From Flagellimonas flava (GTDB lineage: Bacteria > Bacteroidota > Bacteroidia > Flavobacteriales > Flavobacteriaceae): a stretch of DNA of 64,000 nt. Shown here one piece after another: positions 24,763-33,469 of this stretch. The stretch's first letter is position 1. Each line of letters opens with the position of its first letter. Location of the stretch: NCBI RefSeq assembly GCF_900129665.1, contig NZ_FQWL01000003.1:496001-560000 (forward strand), read 5' to 3'. The notes below the pieces were generated by a model, which did no database searches, had not been told where the DNA came from, and saw nothing but the letters and a program-made list of their open reading frames with translations. The position numbers and the translations under genes were made by a program.

Positions 24763-25311
24763 ATGGCAGCCAACAAGGAAAACTATACAAGGCTTAGTGC
24801 TTTTTTTAACGAGGAATATCATTCGCTACGGGGGTATGTACAATCCCGAATCGATGATACCACGGAACGTGATGCAGAGGATATTGTCCAGGATGTTGCA
24901 CTCCGATTGTTTTCAAAAGCCGCTGATTATTCACCTATAAACAATATTGGTGGGTTTGTATACAACTCCATTAGGAACAAAATCATTGATGTAATGCGTA
25001 CCAAAAAAGAAACAGTGCATGAAACCGAAGGTTTTGAACGACAGTGGGCAGAATTTGCCGAGTTGTTTTATGGTGAAGCGGACAACAACTATTCTGAAAA
25101 CCTCAAGCAAGCGTTGAAGATTGCCATAAAATCCCTAAAGCCCGTATACCAGGATATCATCTTGGCCGTGGACTTTGAAGGTTATTCCTATCGTGAAATT
25201 TCGGAAGAAACCGGAATTTCTCCTGGGACATTAATGTCAAGAAGGCACCGGGCACTCTCGCTGCTTTCCAAATATTTAGAAACAGAAAAAAACATGAGTA
25301 ATAAAAAATAA
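24763..25311 (+). CDS. ECF-type RNA polymerase sigma factor
   Basis: The 182-aa sigma factor of the Sigma70_r2/r4 type has region 2 at about 15-85 (RDAEDIVQDVALRLFSKA, FVYNSIRNKIIDVMRTKKE) and region 4 at about 120-175 (SLKPVYQDIILAVDFEGYSYREISEETGISPGTL). It lacks region 3. Its partner is probably the two-helix membrane protein encoded 4 nt downstream, although that protein has no known anti-sigma domain. It is clearly different in sequence from the ECF factor at 6.5 kb. Regulated genes are unknown. Confidence 0.92.
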   Translation: MAANKENYTRLSAFFNEEYHSLRGYVQSRIDDTTERDAEDIVQDVALRLFSKAADYSPINNIGGFVYNSIRNKIIDVMRTKKETVHETEGFERQWAEFAELFYGEADNNYSENLKQALKIAIKSLKPVYQDIILAVDFEGYSYREISEETGISPGTLMSRRHRALSLLSKYLETEKNMSNKK

Positions 25312-25315
25312 GAAT

Positions 25316-25738
25316 ATGGAACCAAAAGAACGATACTACGAAAAGAGGGTGGAAAAGTATGTGACCAAAGGATTTAAAATCTTCTTTGCCGCAATATTCT
25401 TCATTGGACTTGTGCTCCTAGCAGGCTATGTGATGATGCTACTATGGAATTGGTTGATGCCAGATTTGTTTGGACTTACCACCATTGGATACTGGCAGGC
25501 ACTTGGAATTATGCTACTGGCCAAAATAATCTTTGGTTTTGGAAACCATTCGTCAAAAAAGTCCAATTACAAATCCAAAAAACGTCATAGTAGTGACAGA
25601 TTTTGCAGAACTAAAAAGGAATTCAGCAAATGGCAGCACTACGATCAATTCTGGAAAGAGGAAGGGGAAGATGCCTACAATGCATATCTAGAACGCATAC
25701 AAAAGGAAAAATCAAATGAATCCGCGCAAGAGAACTAA
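25316..25738 (+). CDS. Two-helix membrane protein linked to ECF sigma factor
   Basis: The 140-aa protein has a basic N-terminus, two membrane helices (about 22-45 and 58-78) and a strongly charged cytoplasmic tail (KKSNYKSKKRHSSDRF… to the end) with an aromatic stretch WQHYDQFWKEEGEDAYNAYL. I do not recognise a family. It begins 4 nt after the sigma gene, so it is co-expressed and could act as a membrane anchor or anti-sigma factor, but this is inferred from position only. Confidence 0.72.
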   Translation: MEPKERYYEKRVEKYVTKGFKIFFAAIFFIGLVLLAGYVMMLLWNWLMPDLFGLTTIGYWQALGIMLLAKIIFGFGNHSSKKSNYKSKKRHSSDRFCRTKKEFSKWQHYDQFWKEEGEDAYNAYLERIQKEKSNESAQEN

Positions 25739-25901
25739 GGCACTTCAAAAAATAGAGAACTACCGGCGCAGGGCTTTTTTCTGGCGCTCAACCCCTAATT
25801 CAACAACTCAGCCCCATGCGGTTACAGAATTACGTTCTCTTAATGTTGATTAGCGGCATATAATCTCTCATGATTAAACATTCGTTAAAAAAATGCAAAA
25901 C

Positions 25902-25945
25902 CTTGGAAACTTTTTTTGTTTTTTAAGTTTCCAAGATTATTTTTG
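25902..25945 (+). promoter_or_regulatory. TetR-type operator overlapping efflux operon promoter
   Basis: CTTGGAAACTT (25902-25912) and AAGTTTCCAAG (25925-25935) form a perfect 11-bp dyad. Between them lies -33 TTTG (25915-25918), and -7 TATTTTTG (25938-25945) follows after a 19-nt spacer. A bound repressor would block the promoter. The TetR ATG is 9 nt further on. Confidence 0.7.
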
Positions 25946-25954
25946 ACGCCGATT

Positions 25955-26560
25955 ATGAGAGAAAAGATTTTACATAAGGCAACGGATATGTTCTTGACCC
26001 TCGGTTTTAAGAGCGTTACAATGGATGATTTGGCCAATGAAATGGGGATTTCCAAAAAAACAATCTACTCCCATTTTGAGAATAAGACCAAGTTGGTGGA
26101 GGAAAGTGTGATGGACCTTTTCTGGTTTATCTCCAATGGTATTGATGAGATTGTATCTGTTCAGAAGGACCCCATTGAAGAGCTTTATGAAATCAAAAAG
26201 TTTGTCATGTGCCATTTAAAGGATGAAAAATCATCTCCACAGTACCAATTGCAGAAGTACTACCCCAAACTACACGACACTTTAAAAAAGAAGCAGTTTG
26301 AGGTAATGCAAAAATGCGTACTTGACAATATTAAAAGAGGTATAAAATTGGGAATATACCGTGACAACCTCAACGTTGAGTTTGTCGCCAGAATTTATTT
26401 CTCCGGGGTAATAAGTATAAAAGACCCCAGTCTTTTTCCTATGAGCATGTTTTCACACCCCCTATTGGAAGATAGCTTTTTGGAATACCATTTAAGAGGA
26501 ATTGTAACTCCCAAAGGAAGAAAAAAATTAAACTCAATCATCAATTCAAATCAAGAATAA
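25955..26560 (+). CDS. TetR/AcrR family repressor of the efflux operon
   Basis: The 201-aa protein has an N-terminal HTH (about 1-50: ILHKATDMFLTLGFKSVTMDDLANEMGISKKTIYSHFENKTKLV) typical of TetR. The helical ligand-binding C-terminal domain begins near residue 55. I choose the ATG at 25955; a longer frame from 25916 would read through the promoter. The next gene starts at the base after its stop, so it leads the TolC-adaptor-RND operon and most likely represses it through the dyad just upstream, being released by a drug or toxic compound. Confidence 0.93.
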   Translation: MREKILHKATDMFLTLGFKSVTMDDLANEMGISKKTIYSHFENKTKLVEESVMDLFWFISNGIDEIVSVQKDPIEELYEIKKFVMCHLKDEKSSPQYQLQKYYPKLHDTLKKKQFEVMQKCVLDNIKRGIKLGIYRDNLNVEFVARIYFSGVISIKDPSLFPMSMFSHPLLEDSFLEYHLRGIVTPKGRKKLNSIINSNQE

Positions 26561-27895
26561 ATGCGAACAACCATCACCAGTTTATTTTTAATCCTTACAT
26601 GGCTTGTCCAAGCGCAGGAAAGCACACCATACAGCTTTAGCCTGGACCAAGCCATTGCACATGCGCTGGAGCATAATTACAGTGCCATTAATGCGAATAG
26701 GGATATTGTGGATGCCCAAAAGCAGAAATGGGAGACCATTGCAGACGGACTACCCCAAATATCGGGTGCCATTAGTTATCAAAACCAGTTGAAACAACCT
26801 GTGAGTCAGATTCCAGCGGAATTTTTTGGAGGGGAACCAGGTACTTTCCAAGAAGTTGTATTCGGCCAACCTCAATCTGCAAGTGCCACGGCAACCTTGA
26901 CCCAACAAATATTTGACGGAAGTTATATTGTTGGCGTACAGGCAACCAAAGCCTTTTTGAGCTTCAGCCAGAACAACAAGGAAAAGACAGAGTTAGATGT
27001 GCGAAAATCAGTAGTTGAGGCCTATGGCAACGTATTGTTGGCGCAAGAAAGTGTTTTGATTTCAGAGAACAACAAGGCCACCTTGGAGAAGAACCTCTAT
27101 GAAACCGAAAAGATTTTTGAAAACGGTTTGGGAGACGAAGAGAGCGTTGACCAGTTAAAAATCACGTTGTCTTCGGTAGAAAACCAGCTGAAGAACGCGA
27201 AACGTTTGGAAAAAATCACACTTCAAATGTTGAATTTGGTGTTGGGCCTTCCAATTGAGACAGCGACAGTTTTAACAGAAAATCTGGATGACCTTACCCA
27301 AAAGCAAATCGATTTTGGGCTATTGGATTCCGTCTTTAATATTGAGAACAACGTGGATTACAAGTTGGCCATCAACCAAGAGGAGCAACGTTACTTTGAA
27401 CATAAATTGGCAAAAAGCAGGGCTCTTCCCACACTTAATGCCTTTGTTAACTACGGCGGAAACTCCTTCAGCGATCGTTTCAACTTCTTAAGCAATGGTC
27501 AGCAATGGTTTGGGTCTTCCGTTTTAGGTTTCGACCTTAACATTCCAATCTTTAGTTCCTTCAAAAGAAGCGCGGGCACACAAAGGGCCAAAATAGCTTT
27601 GGACAAGGCAAGAACACAACTCAATGAGGCGGAAGAGCAGATTCGACTGCAACTTGAAAGCGCAAAGAGCGATTATATTCTGTCCATTGAAGAATATGGG
27701 ACATCCAAAGAGAACTTATCCCTTGCAGAGCGTATTGAAAACAAAAATCAGGTGAAATACACAGAGGGGTTGGCTACGAGCTTTGAATTAAGACAGGCAC
27801 AGACCCAGTTGTATTCCACACAACAAGAATACCTTCAGTCCATGGTGGACGTCATTAACAAGAAAACCGAATTGGAAAATATCCTAAATAAATAG
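26561..27895 (+). CDS. TolC family outer-membrane efflux channel
   Basis: The 444-aa protein has a signal peptide (ending about residue 19) and two internally repeated outer membrane efflux protein domains. Long heptad-like helices (AIAHALEHNYSAINANRDIVDAQ; later RIENKNQVKYTEGLATSFELRQAQTQLYS) give the alpha-barrel. It is the outer-membrane exit duct for the RND pump encoded downstream. It starts directly after the TetR stop. Confidence 0.94.
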   Translation: MRTTITSLFLILTWLVQAQESTPYSFSLDQAIAHALEHNYSAINANRDIVDAQKQKWETIADGLPQISGAISYQNQLKQPVSQIPAEFFGGEPGTFQEVVFGQPQSASATATLTQQIFDGSYIVGVQATKAFLSFSQNNKEKTELDVRKSVVEAYGNVLLAQESVLISENNKATLEKNLYETEKIFENGLGDEESVDQLKITLSSVENQLKNAKRLEKITLQMLNLVLGLPIETATVLTENLDDLTQKQIDFGLLDSVFNIENNVDYKLAINQEEQRYFEHKLAKSRALPTLNAFVNYGGNSFSDRFNFLSNGQQWFGSSVLGFDLNIPIFSSFKRSAGTQRAKIALDKARTQLNEAEEQIRLQLESAKSDYILSIEEYGTSKENLSLAERIENKNQVKYTEGLATSFELRQAQTQLYSTQQEYLQSMVDVINKKTELENILNK

Positions 27896-27913
27896 TATTA
27901 AACCATCTCAATC

Positions 27914-29104
27914 ATGAAAAAAATAACATATATCGTACTTGCAGCAGTAATCCTTTCCTCTTGTGGAGGTGGTGACAAAGGTTCTGTTGAGAGTGTTTTG
28001 GCCGGAAACAATCTTGAGGCCATTCGCGCTAAACGAAGTGAGGTTTCAGATCAGCAGAAAGCCTTGGAACAACAACTTCATGCACTGGATTCGGCCATCG
28101 CCCAATTGGATGACAACGCCAAGCTTCCCTTGGTGACCACTATCGAGGCCAAGACAGAAAAATTTGATCACTATTTGGAACTGCAAGGTGATGTAATGAC
28201 CAAACAAAACGTATTGGTGTATCCTGAAATGGGAGGAACCTTATATCGCGTTTATGTCAAAGAAGGCCAGAAGGTTTCCAAAGGACAGGTTTTAGCCTCT
28301 ATTGACGACGGAGGCCTATCCAGCCAATTGGCCCAAATGAAAACGCAGGCCGCTTTGGCAAAGACCACTTTTGAACGTCAAAAAAGGCTTTGGGATCAAA
28401 GCATTGGTTCGGAAATCCAGTATTTGGAGGCCAAGACTTCTTATGAAGCCCAGGAAAGTGCCGTAAAACAGATGCAAAGCCAGGTTGGAAAATCAACCAT
28501 CAGAGCTCCTTTCTCAGGTATCATAGATGATGTGATCAAAGATCAGGGCACCGTGGTAAGCCCAGGGCCTGGTTCCGAGGTGTTCCGAATTGTGAACCTT
28601 TCCAATATGTACATCGAGGTGGAGGTGCCCGAGAGTCACCTACCCAATGTAACCCCAGGAAAGAATGTCAATGTTTACTTCCCTGTTTTGGGTGATAGTG
28701 TATCCACTAAAGTAAGACAGACCGGAAACTTTATCAATCCAGGGAACCGTTCGTTCACGGCCGAGATTCCAGTACCTAGCCAAAATGGAAAAGTAAAACC
28801 AAATTTGACAGCCAAGGTAATGATCAATGACTACACCAATGAAAATGCTATTTTGATTCCTCAAAGTATCGTTTCTGAAAATGCAGAAGGAGAGCAATAT
28901 GTGTATCTCGTGGAAGCTGATTCGGCCTCTTCCGATGCTATCGCCATAAAAGCCATCATTGAAACTGGAAAGACCCAAGGCGACTATGTTGAGGTCCTTG
29001 AAGGAGTTGAAAGTGGTGATGGTGTCATCAATGAAGGAGCAAGAAGTGTCAAAGAAGGACAAAAGGTTCGGATAAAAAATGGCGACCAAGGCCATGGAAA
29101 GTAG
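27914..29104 (+). CDS. RND efflux periplasmic adaptor (HlyD/AcrA type)
   Basis: The 396-aa lipoprotein has lipobox LSSC near residue 17 (VILSSCGGGDKG). A helical hairpin (KRSEVSDQQKALEQQLHALDSAIAQLD) follows, then the lipoyl halves (VYPEMGGTLYRVYVKEGQKVSKGQVLASID and GKSTIRAPFSGIIDDVIKDQGTVV) and beta-barrel and membrane-proximal domains. It bridges the inner-membrane pump and the TolC channel. It lies 18 nt after the TolC gene and 59 nt before the pump. Confidence 0.94.
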   Translation: MKKITYIVLAAVILSSCGGGDKGSVESVLAGNNLEAIRAKRSEVSDQQKALEQQLHALDSAIAQLDDNAKLPLVTTIEAKTEKFDHYLELQGDVMTKQNVLVYPEMGGTLYRVYVKEGQKVSKGQVLASIDDGGLSSQLAQMKTQAALAKTTFERQKRLWDQSIGSEIQYLEAKTSYEAQESAVKQMQSQVGKSTIRAPFSGIIDDVIKDQGTVVSPGPGSEVFRIVNLSNMYIEVEVPESHLPNVTPGKNVNVYFPVLGDSVSTKVRQTGNFINPGNRSFTAEIPVPSQNGKVKPNLTAKVMINDYTNENAILIPQSIVSENAEGEQYVYLVEADSASSDAIAIKAIIETGKTQGDYVEVLEGVESGDGVINEGARSVKEGQKVRIKNGDQGHGK

Positions 29105-29163
29105 TCAGCAAACAACAACTATCAACTAATGTCTATCATCAATAGACTAAAGACCGACATAGA

Positions 29164-32100
29164 ATGAGTAAGCAAAAGAAAAAAGTAGATAAGGAATTTA
29201 AACTTTCATCTTGGGCCATCGACAACAAAACAACCATGTATGTTTTGATTGCCGTGATTTTGTTCCTCGGAGCATCCGCCTACTTTAGCATGCCAAGGGA
29301 AAACTTCCCAGAAATCAAGGAGACCAAAATATATATCAGCTCTGTTTATCCAGGAAACACGGCAGAGGATATTGAAAAATTGATTACGGACCCGCTAGAA
29401 GATGAACTGAAAACGGTGAGCAATGTGGTTGAAATTACCTCCACCTCCCAGGAAGACTATTCCATCATTATCGTGGAGTTCGATGAGAATATCTCGGTAG
29501 AGGCCGCCAAACAAAAAGTGAAAGATGAAGTGGACGGTCAGACCGCTGGTGAAGATTGGCCCACATTCAACGGAGCGAAAGTGGAACCCAATGTATTCGA
29601 CCTCAGTATGTCAGAGGAAATCCCCATTCTGAACATCAATATCTCCGGGGACTATCCCGTGGACAAGTTGAAGGAATATGGCGAATATCTGGAGGATGAA
29701 ATCGAAGGCTTGCAGGAAATTAAACAAGTTGATATTAGAGGCGCGCAGGAAAAGGAAGTGGAAGTAGCGGTTGACATCTATAAAATGATGGCCGCCCAGG
29801 TCAACTTTGATGATGTTATCAATTCCATCAACAGGGAAAATATGACAACTTCTGCGGGTAACCTAATTACCAGTGGACAACGAAGGACTATCAGAATTGT
29901 TGGGGAAATTGACGAACCAAAGGATTTGGACAACTTCGTGGTGAAATCGGAAAACGATGATCCCGTCTACCTCAAGGATATTGCCAAGGTCACTTTTAAG
30001 GAAGAGGATAAAACCACCTATGCCAGGGAATTTGGACATCCGGTAGTGATGTTGGATGTAAAGAAAAGAGCTGGCAAAAACATGGTAGCCGCTGCAGAGC
30101 AGATTCAGGTCATTGTGGATGACGCAGTGAAAAACGTATTTCCGCAAGATTTGTCGGTGACTATCGCCAACGATCAATCTTCCAAGACCATAGGACAAGT
30201 GGATGACTTGGTGAACAATATCATCTTCGGTATCATCTTGGTGGTGACCGTTTTAATGTTCTTCCTAGGATTTAAAAATGCACTATTTGTTGGTTTCGCC
30301 ATTCCCATGTCCATGTTCATGTCCTTGATGATATTGAGCACTTTGGGCTATACCATGAATACCATGATCCTTTTTGGACTTATTATGGGATTGGGAATGT
30401 TGGTGGACAATGGTATTGTGGTTGTTGAAAATGTTTATCGACTGATAGACCAGGAAGGAATGTCCCGTTTGGAAGCGGCCAAAAAAGGGATTGGCGAAAT
30501 CGCTTTTCCCATTATCATATCAACCTTGACCACCGTAGCAGCTTTTGTTCCGCTTGGACTATGGCCGGGGGTTATGGGACAGTTCATGATCTATTTCCCA
30601 GTGACATTGTCTGTGGTGTTGGGGTCATCCTTGTTCGTGGCCATCTTTTTTAACTCCGTATTGGTATCGAGATATATGACTACTGAGGACAAAAAAATGC
30701 CTTTGAAACAGATCATCCAGCTTACATCCATTGTGGCCGGAATAGGTTTATTGATTATTCTTTTCGGAGGAACGTATCGTGCTTTGGGTACCCTAATGGT
30801 GGTTACCGCTGTATTATTGTGGATTTATCGACTCTTCTTACGGGGTTGGGCCAACGGTTTCCAAAATACAATCCTTCCAAAATGGGAAAAATTCTATGAA
30901 AGAACCTTGCGTAGGGCACTGGCAGGAAGAAAGCCCATATTTATTGCCGTGGGAACCTTTGTGCTCTTGTTCTTGGCCTTCATGGGCTTTGGGGCATCAG
31001 TTGGAAGTCAACGGACCAAGGTGGAATTCTTCCCGGATAACACCCCTAACCAAATCATTGTCTACATAGAGTATCCAGAAGGTACCGATATTAAAAAGAC
31101 CAATGAGATTACTGCTGAGGTAGAACAACGAGTTTACAATATCATTAATGAAGATGCTTATTTACATGGAGATTATAATTTTTTAACGGAAAGTGCGGTT
31201 TCCCAAGTGGGCGAGGGTGCAGGGAATCCTCAGACTGATGGAGGTTCTTCAGCTGAGATGCCGCACCGAGGAAAAATAACCGCCACAATGCGTGAATATA
31301 AATTTCGCGAAGGTGCGGATAGTAACGACCTGCTGAAAAAAGTTCAGGAGGCCTTGAAAGATGTCTACCCTGGTGTTGCCATCTCCGTTGAAAAGGATGC
31401 GGTTGGACCTCCGGCTGGTTATCCCATCAATATTGAGTTGGAAGGAAACGATTATTCCGAATTGATTGCTACGGCAGAGAAAATGAGGAATTATATCAAT
31501 TCCAAGAACATTCCTGGAATCGATGAGCTGAAAATTGATGTAAACAAATCCAAGCCCTCCATGTTGGTTGAGGTAGATCGTAAGAAAGCTGGGGAGTTGG
31601 GTGTATCCACAGGACAGGTGGGACAACAGTTGCGTAATTCCATCTTTGGCGCCAAAGCGGGTATTTATAAAGAAGACGGTGAAGATTACGATATCTATGT
31701 TCGCTTCAATGAAGAAAACAGGTACAATACCAGTGCTATCTTTAACCAAAGGATAACGTTCAAAGACCAAAATTCTGGACAGACCAAGGAAGTCCCTGTT
31801 TCGGCGGTGGCCAAGCAAACCAACAGTTCTGGTTTCAGTGCCATCAAGCATAGGGACGTAAAACGTGTGGTGACCGTATATTCCGCCTTAGCTCCAGGAT
31901 TCACGGACGCAGGTGCCATTGTGAGCAAGGTACAGGACGAAATGGAGAGTTTTAGTGATCTCCCCGCGGATATCAAAATTGATTACACGGGGCAAATCGA
32001 GGAACAAAACAAACAAATGGCATTTTTAATGGGTGCCTTCTTTACCGGATTGGGATTGATTTTCTTTATCCTGATTTTCCAGTTCAACTCCATTTCAAAA

Positions 32101-32673
32101 CCTGGCATTATTATGTTGGCGATATTCCTAAGTCTAATCGGGGTATTTGGTGGTATTGTGGCCACGGGTAGTGCCTTTGTGATCATGATGACCATGATGG
32201 GTATTATTTCACTTGCCGGTATTGTGGTAAACAATGGTGTGGTACTGTTGGATTATACCCAGCTGCTGATCGATAGAAAGAAAGTAGAGCTGGAATTGGA
32301 AGAAGATGAATTGTTGGAGTCCAAAGATTTCTTGGAAGCAGTGGTGAAAGGTGGAAAAGCAAGGTTACGCCCTGTATTGTTGACAGCTATCACAACCATC
32401 TTAGGTTTGATTCCATTGGCTACAGGATTTAATATCAACTTCTTTACCCTGTTCAGTGAGTTCAACCCGAATATCTATTTCGGAGGGGACAACGTAATCT
32501 TCTGGGGGCCCTTGGCCTGGACGGTGATTTACGGACTGTTGGTGGCAACTTTCTTAACATTGATTGTGGTACCTATCCTATTCAGTTTGGTGTACCGCGT
32601 TAAAGTGCGAATCCAAAAAAGAAGAATCAGAAAAGAAGAAAACAACAAAGAGGTGTTGGATATTGCGGCGTAA
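29164..32673 (+). CDS. RND family efflux pump (AcrB/HAE-type)
   Basis: The 1169-aa inner-membrane proton antiporter has the RND layout: a first helix at about 20-40 (MYVLIAVILFLGASAYFSM), a large periplasmic loop, six clustered helices (about 350-560), a second helix and loop from about 600, and a final helix cluster (about 950-1140). The pump motifs include NGIVVVENVYR and GIVVNNGVVLLDY in the transmembrane part. It is longer than the roughly 1040-aa AcrB proteins, with extra inserts. It exports drugs or lipids with the adaptor and TolC partners. The operon ends with a strong terminator at 32.7 kb. Confidence 0.94.
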   Translation: MSKQKKKVDKEFKLSSWAIDNKTTMYVLIAVILFLGASAYFSMPRENFPEIKETKIYISSVYPGNTAEDIEKLITDPLEDELKTVSNVVEITSTSQEDYSIIIVEFDENISVEAAKQKVKDEVDGQTAGEDWPTFNGAKVEPNVFDLSMSEEIPILNINISGDYPVDKLKEYGEYLEDEIEGLQEIKQVDIRGAQEKEVEVAVDIYKMMAAQVNFDDVINSINRENMTTSAGNLITSGQRRTIRIVGEIDEPKDLDNFVVKSENDDPVYLKDIAKVTFKEEDKTTYAREFGHPVVMLDVKKRAGKNMVAAAEQIQVIVDDAVKNVFPQDLSVTIANDQSSKTIGQVDDLVNNIIFGIILVVTVLMFFLGFKNALFVGFAIPMSMFMSLMILSTLGYTMNTMILFGLIMGLGMLVDNGIVVVENVYRLIDQEGMSRLEAAKKGIGEIAFPIIISTLTTVAAFVPLGLWPGVMGQFMIYFPVTLSVVLGSSLFVAIFFNSVLVSRYMTTEDKKMPLKQIIQLTSIVAGIGLLIILFGGTYRALGTLMVVTAVLLWIYRLFLRGWANGFQNTILPKWEKFYERTLRRALAGRKPIFIAVGTFVLLFLAFMGFGASVGSQRTKVEFFPDNTPNQIIVYIEYPEGTDIKKTNEITAEVEQRVYNIINEDAYLHGDYNFLTESAVSQVGEGAGNPQTDGGSSAEMPHRGKITATMREYKFREGADSNDLLKKVQEALKDVYPGVAISVEKDAVGPPAGYPINIELEGNDYSELIATAEKMRNYINSKNIPGIDELKIDVNKSKPSMLVEVDRKKAGELGVSTGQVGQQLRNSIFGAKAGIYKEDGEDYDIYVRFNEENRYNTSAIFNQRITFKDQNSGQTKEVPVSAVAKQTNSSGFSAIKHRDVKRVVTVYSALAPGFTDAGAIVSKVQDEMESFSDLPADIKIDYTGQIEEQNKQMAFLMGAFFTGLGLIFFILIFQFNSISKPGIIMLAIFLSLIGVFGGIVATGSAFVIMMTMMGIISLAGIVVNNGVVLLDYTQLLIDRKKVELELEEDELLESKDFLEAVVKGGKARLRPVLLTAITTILGLIPLATGFNINFFTLFSEFNPNIYFGGDNVIFWGPLAWTVIYGLLVATFLTLIVVPILFSLVYRVKVRIQKRRIRKEENNKEVLDIAA

Positions 32674-32693
32674 GATTAAAGTTGTTTTCAAAA

Positions 32694-32725
32694 AAAAGCC
32701 CCCTGATATATCAGGGGGCTTTTTC
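32694..32725. terminator. Rho-independent terminator, usable on both strands
   Basis: AGCCCCCTGATA and TATCAGGGGGCT form a perfect GC-rich stem flanked by A-run (5') and T-run (3'). It ends the efflux operon on the plus strand and the MORN-repeat gene on the minus strand. Confidence 0.9.
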
Positions 32726-32743
32726 ATTAAACACTGTATGTAG

Positions 32744-33094
32744 TTACTTGTCAACAGAAACTATTTCGGATTGGTTCCAATTCTTCACGTGCATAATGCG
32801 ATTGTCCACAAAATCCACTTCCTTCAAAATATCTCCTTCCCAGAAGAACCATTTTCCTGATTTTTTGCCTTCCATATACTTTCCAGCAGCAATTTTTTTG
32901 CCGCTCTCATCGTACATGAGCCATTGACCATGTAATTTATCCTTTAAAAAAAAGCCGGTTTGGGCTATATTACCGTTTTCGTGAAAATATGTAGCTTTTA
33001 CCATTTTCCCCACTTTTTCCAAAGTCGGTTCTGTTCCTTGAGGGTACATATAAACCGAAAACATCATCGCTAATAAAAATATTGCTTTCTTCAT
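32744..33094 (-). CDS. Secreted MORN-repeat (YwqK-like) protein
   Basis: The 116-aa protein has a signal peptide (about 1-19) and two or three MORN-type repeats: YFHENGNIAQTGFFLKDKLHGQW, YDESGKKIAAGKYMEGKKSGKW and FFWEGDILKEVDF. The G-W/Y spacing is that of YwqK/toxin-antitoxin-like MORN proteins, common in Bacteroidota. The function is not known. A TAACTTTG -7 box lies 46 nt upstream. It is convergent with the efflux operon. Confidence 0.8.
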   Translation of the reverse strand: MKKAIFLLAMMFSVYMYPQGTEPTLEKVGKMVKATYFHENGNIAQTGFFLKDKLHGQWLMYDESGKKIAAGKYMEGKKSGKWFFWEGDILKEVDFVDNRIMHVKNWNQSEIVSVDK

Positions 33095-33469
33095 TATGAT
33101 ATGGGTTTTATCTATTGCTGTTTGCTTTAACTAACGTTACAAAGTTACTATTATTTTACATTAAATATATATTTCAATAACATTTAATTTACATTAAATT
33201 AACTTTAAATCCATAAAAATCTACATATCAGCATTTTAAATATTATCATTTCAAGACGTTAGAGGCCGTTTGTCGATAATTCTGTACCAAAAAACAAAGG
33301 GTTTTACATGTAAATTTAAAGTTAAATGAAGGTTATCCCAGTATTACTTTCAGGTTATGAAGACAGAATTGGGTTTATCGTAATTGAATCTTTACCAGGC
33401 CAGAAAATGTATATATCTGGCAATAAATCCTAACATTCCTATTAAATTTGCCCCTCTATAATTAATGTC
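33095..33469. other. 375-nt intergenic region between MORN gene and aspS
   Basis: This is AT-rich and holds no convincing gene. On the minus strand TAACTTTG (33147-33140) is a good -7 box for the MORN gene. On the plus strand TAAATTTG (33443-33450) is a -7 box for aspS, 19 nt before its ATG. Two copies of TTACATTAAAT and a far-spaced inverted pair TTAACTTTAAAT/ATTTAAAGTTAA (33199-33210, 33314-33325) are seen; low base complexity makes them weak. Confidence 0.6.

Noticed and set aside
33199..33325. Inverted pair TTAACTTTAAAT / ATTTAAAGTTAA before aspS
   Set aside because: The arms are 103 nt apart, fully AT-rich and in a low-complexity region, so chance is likely.
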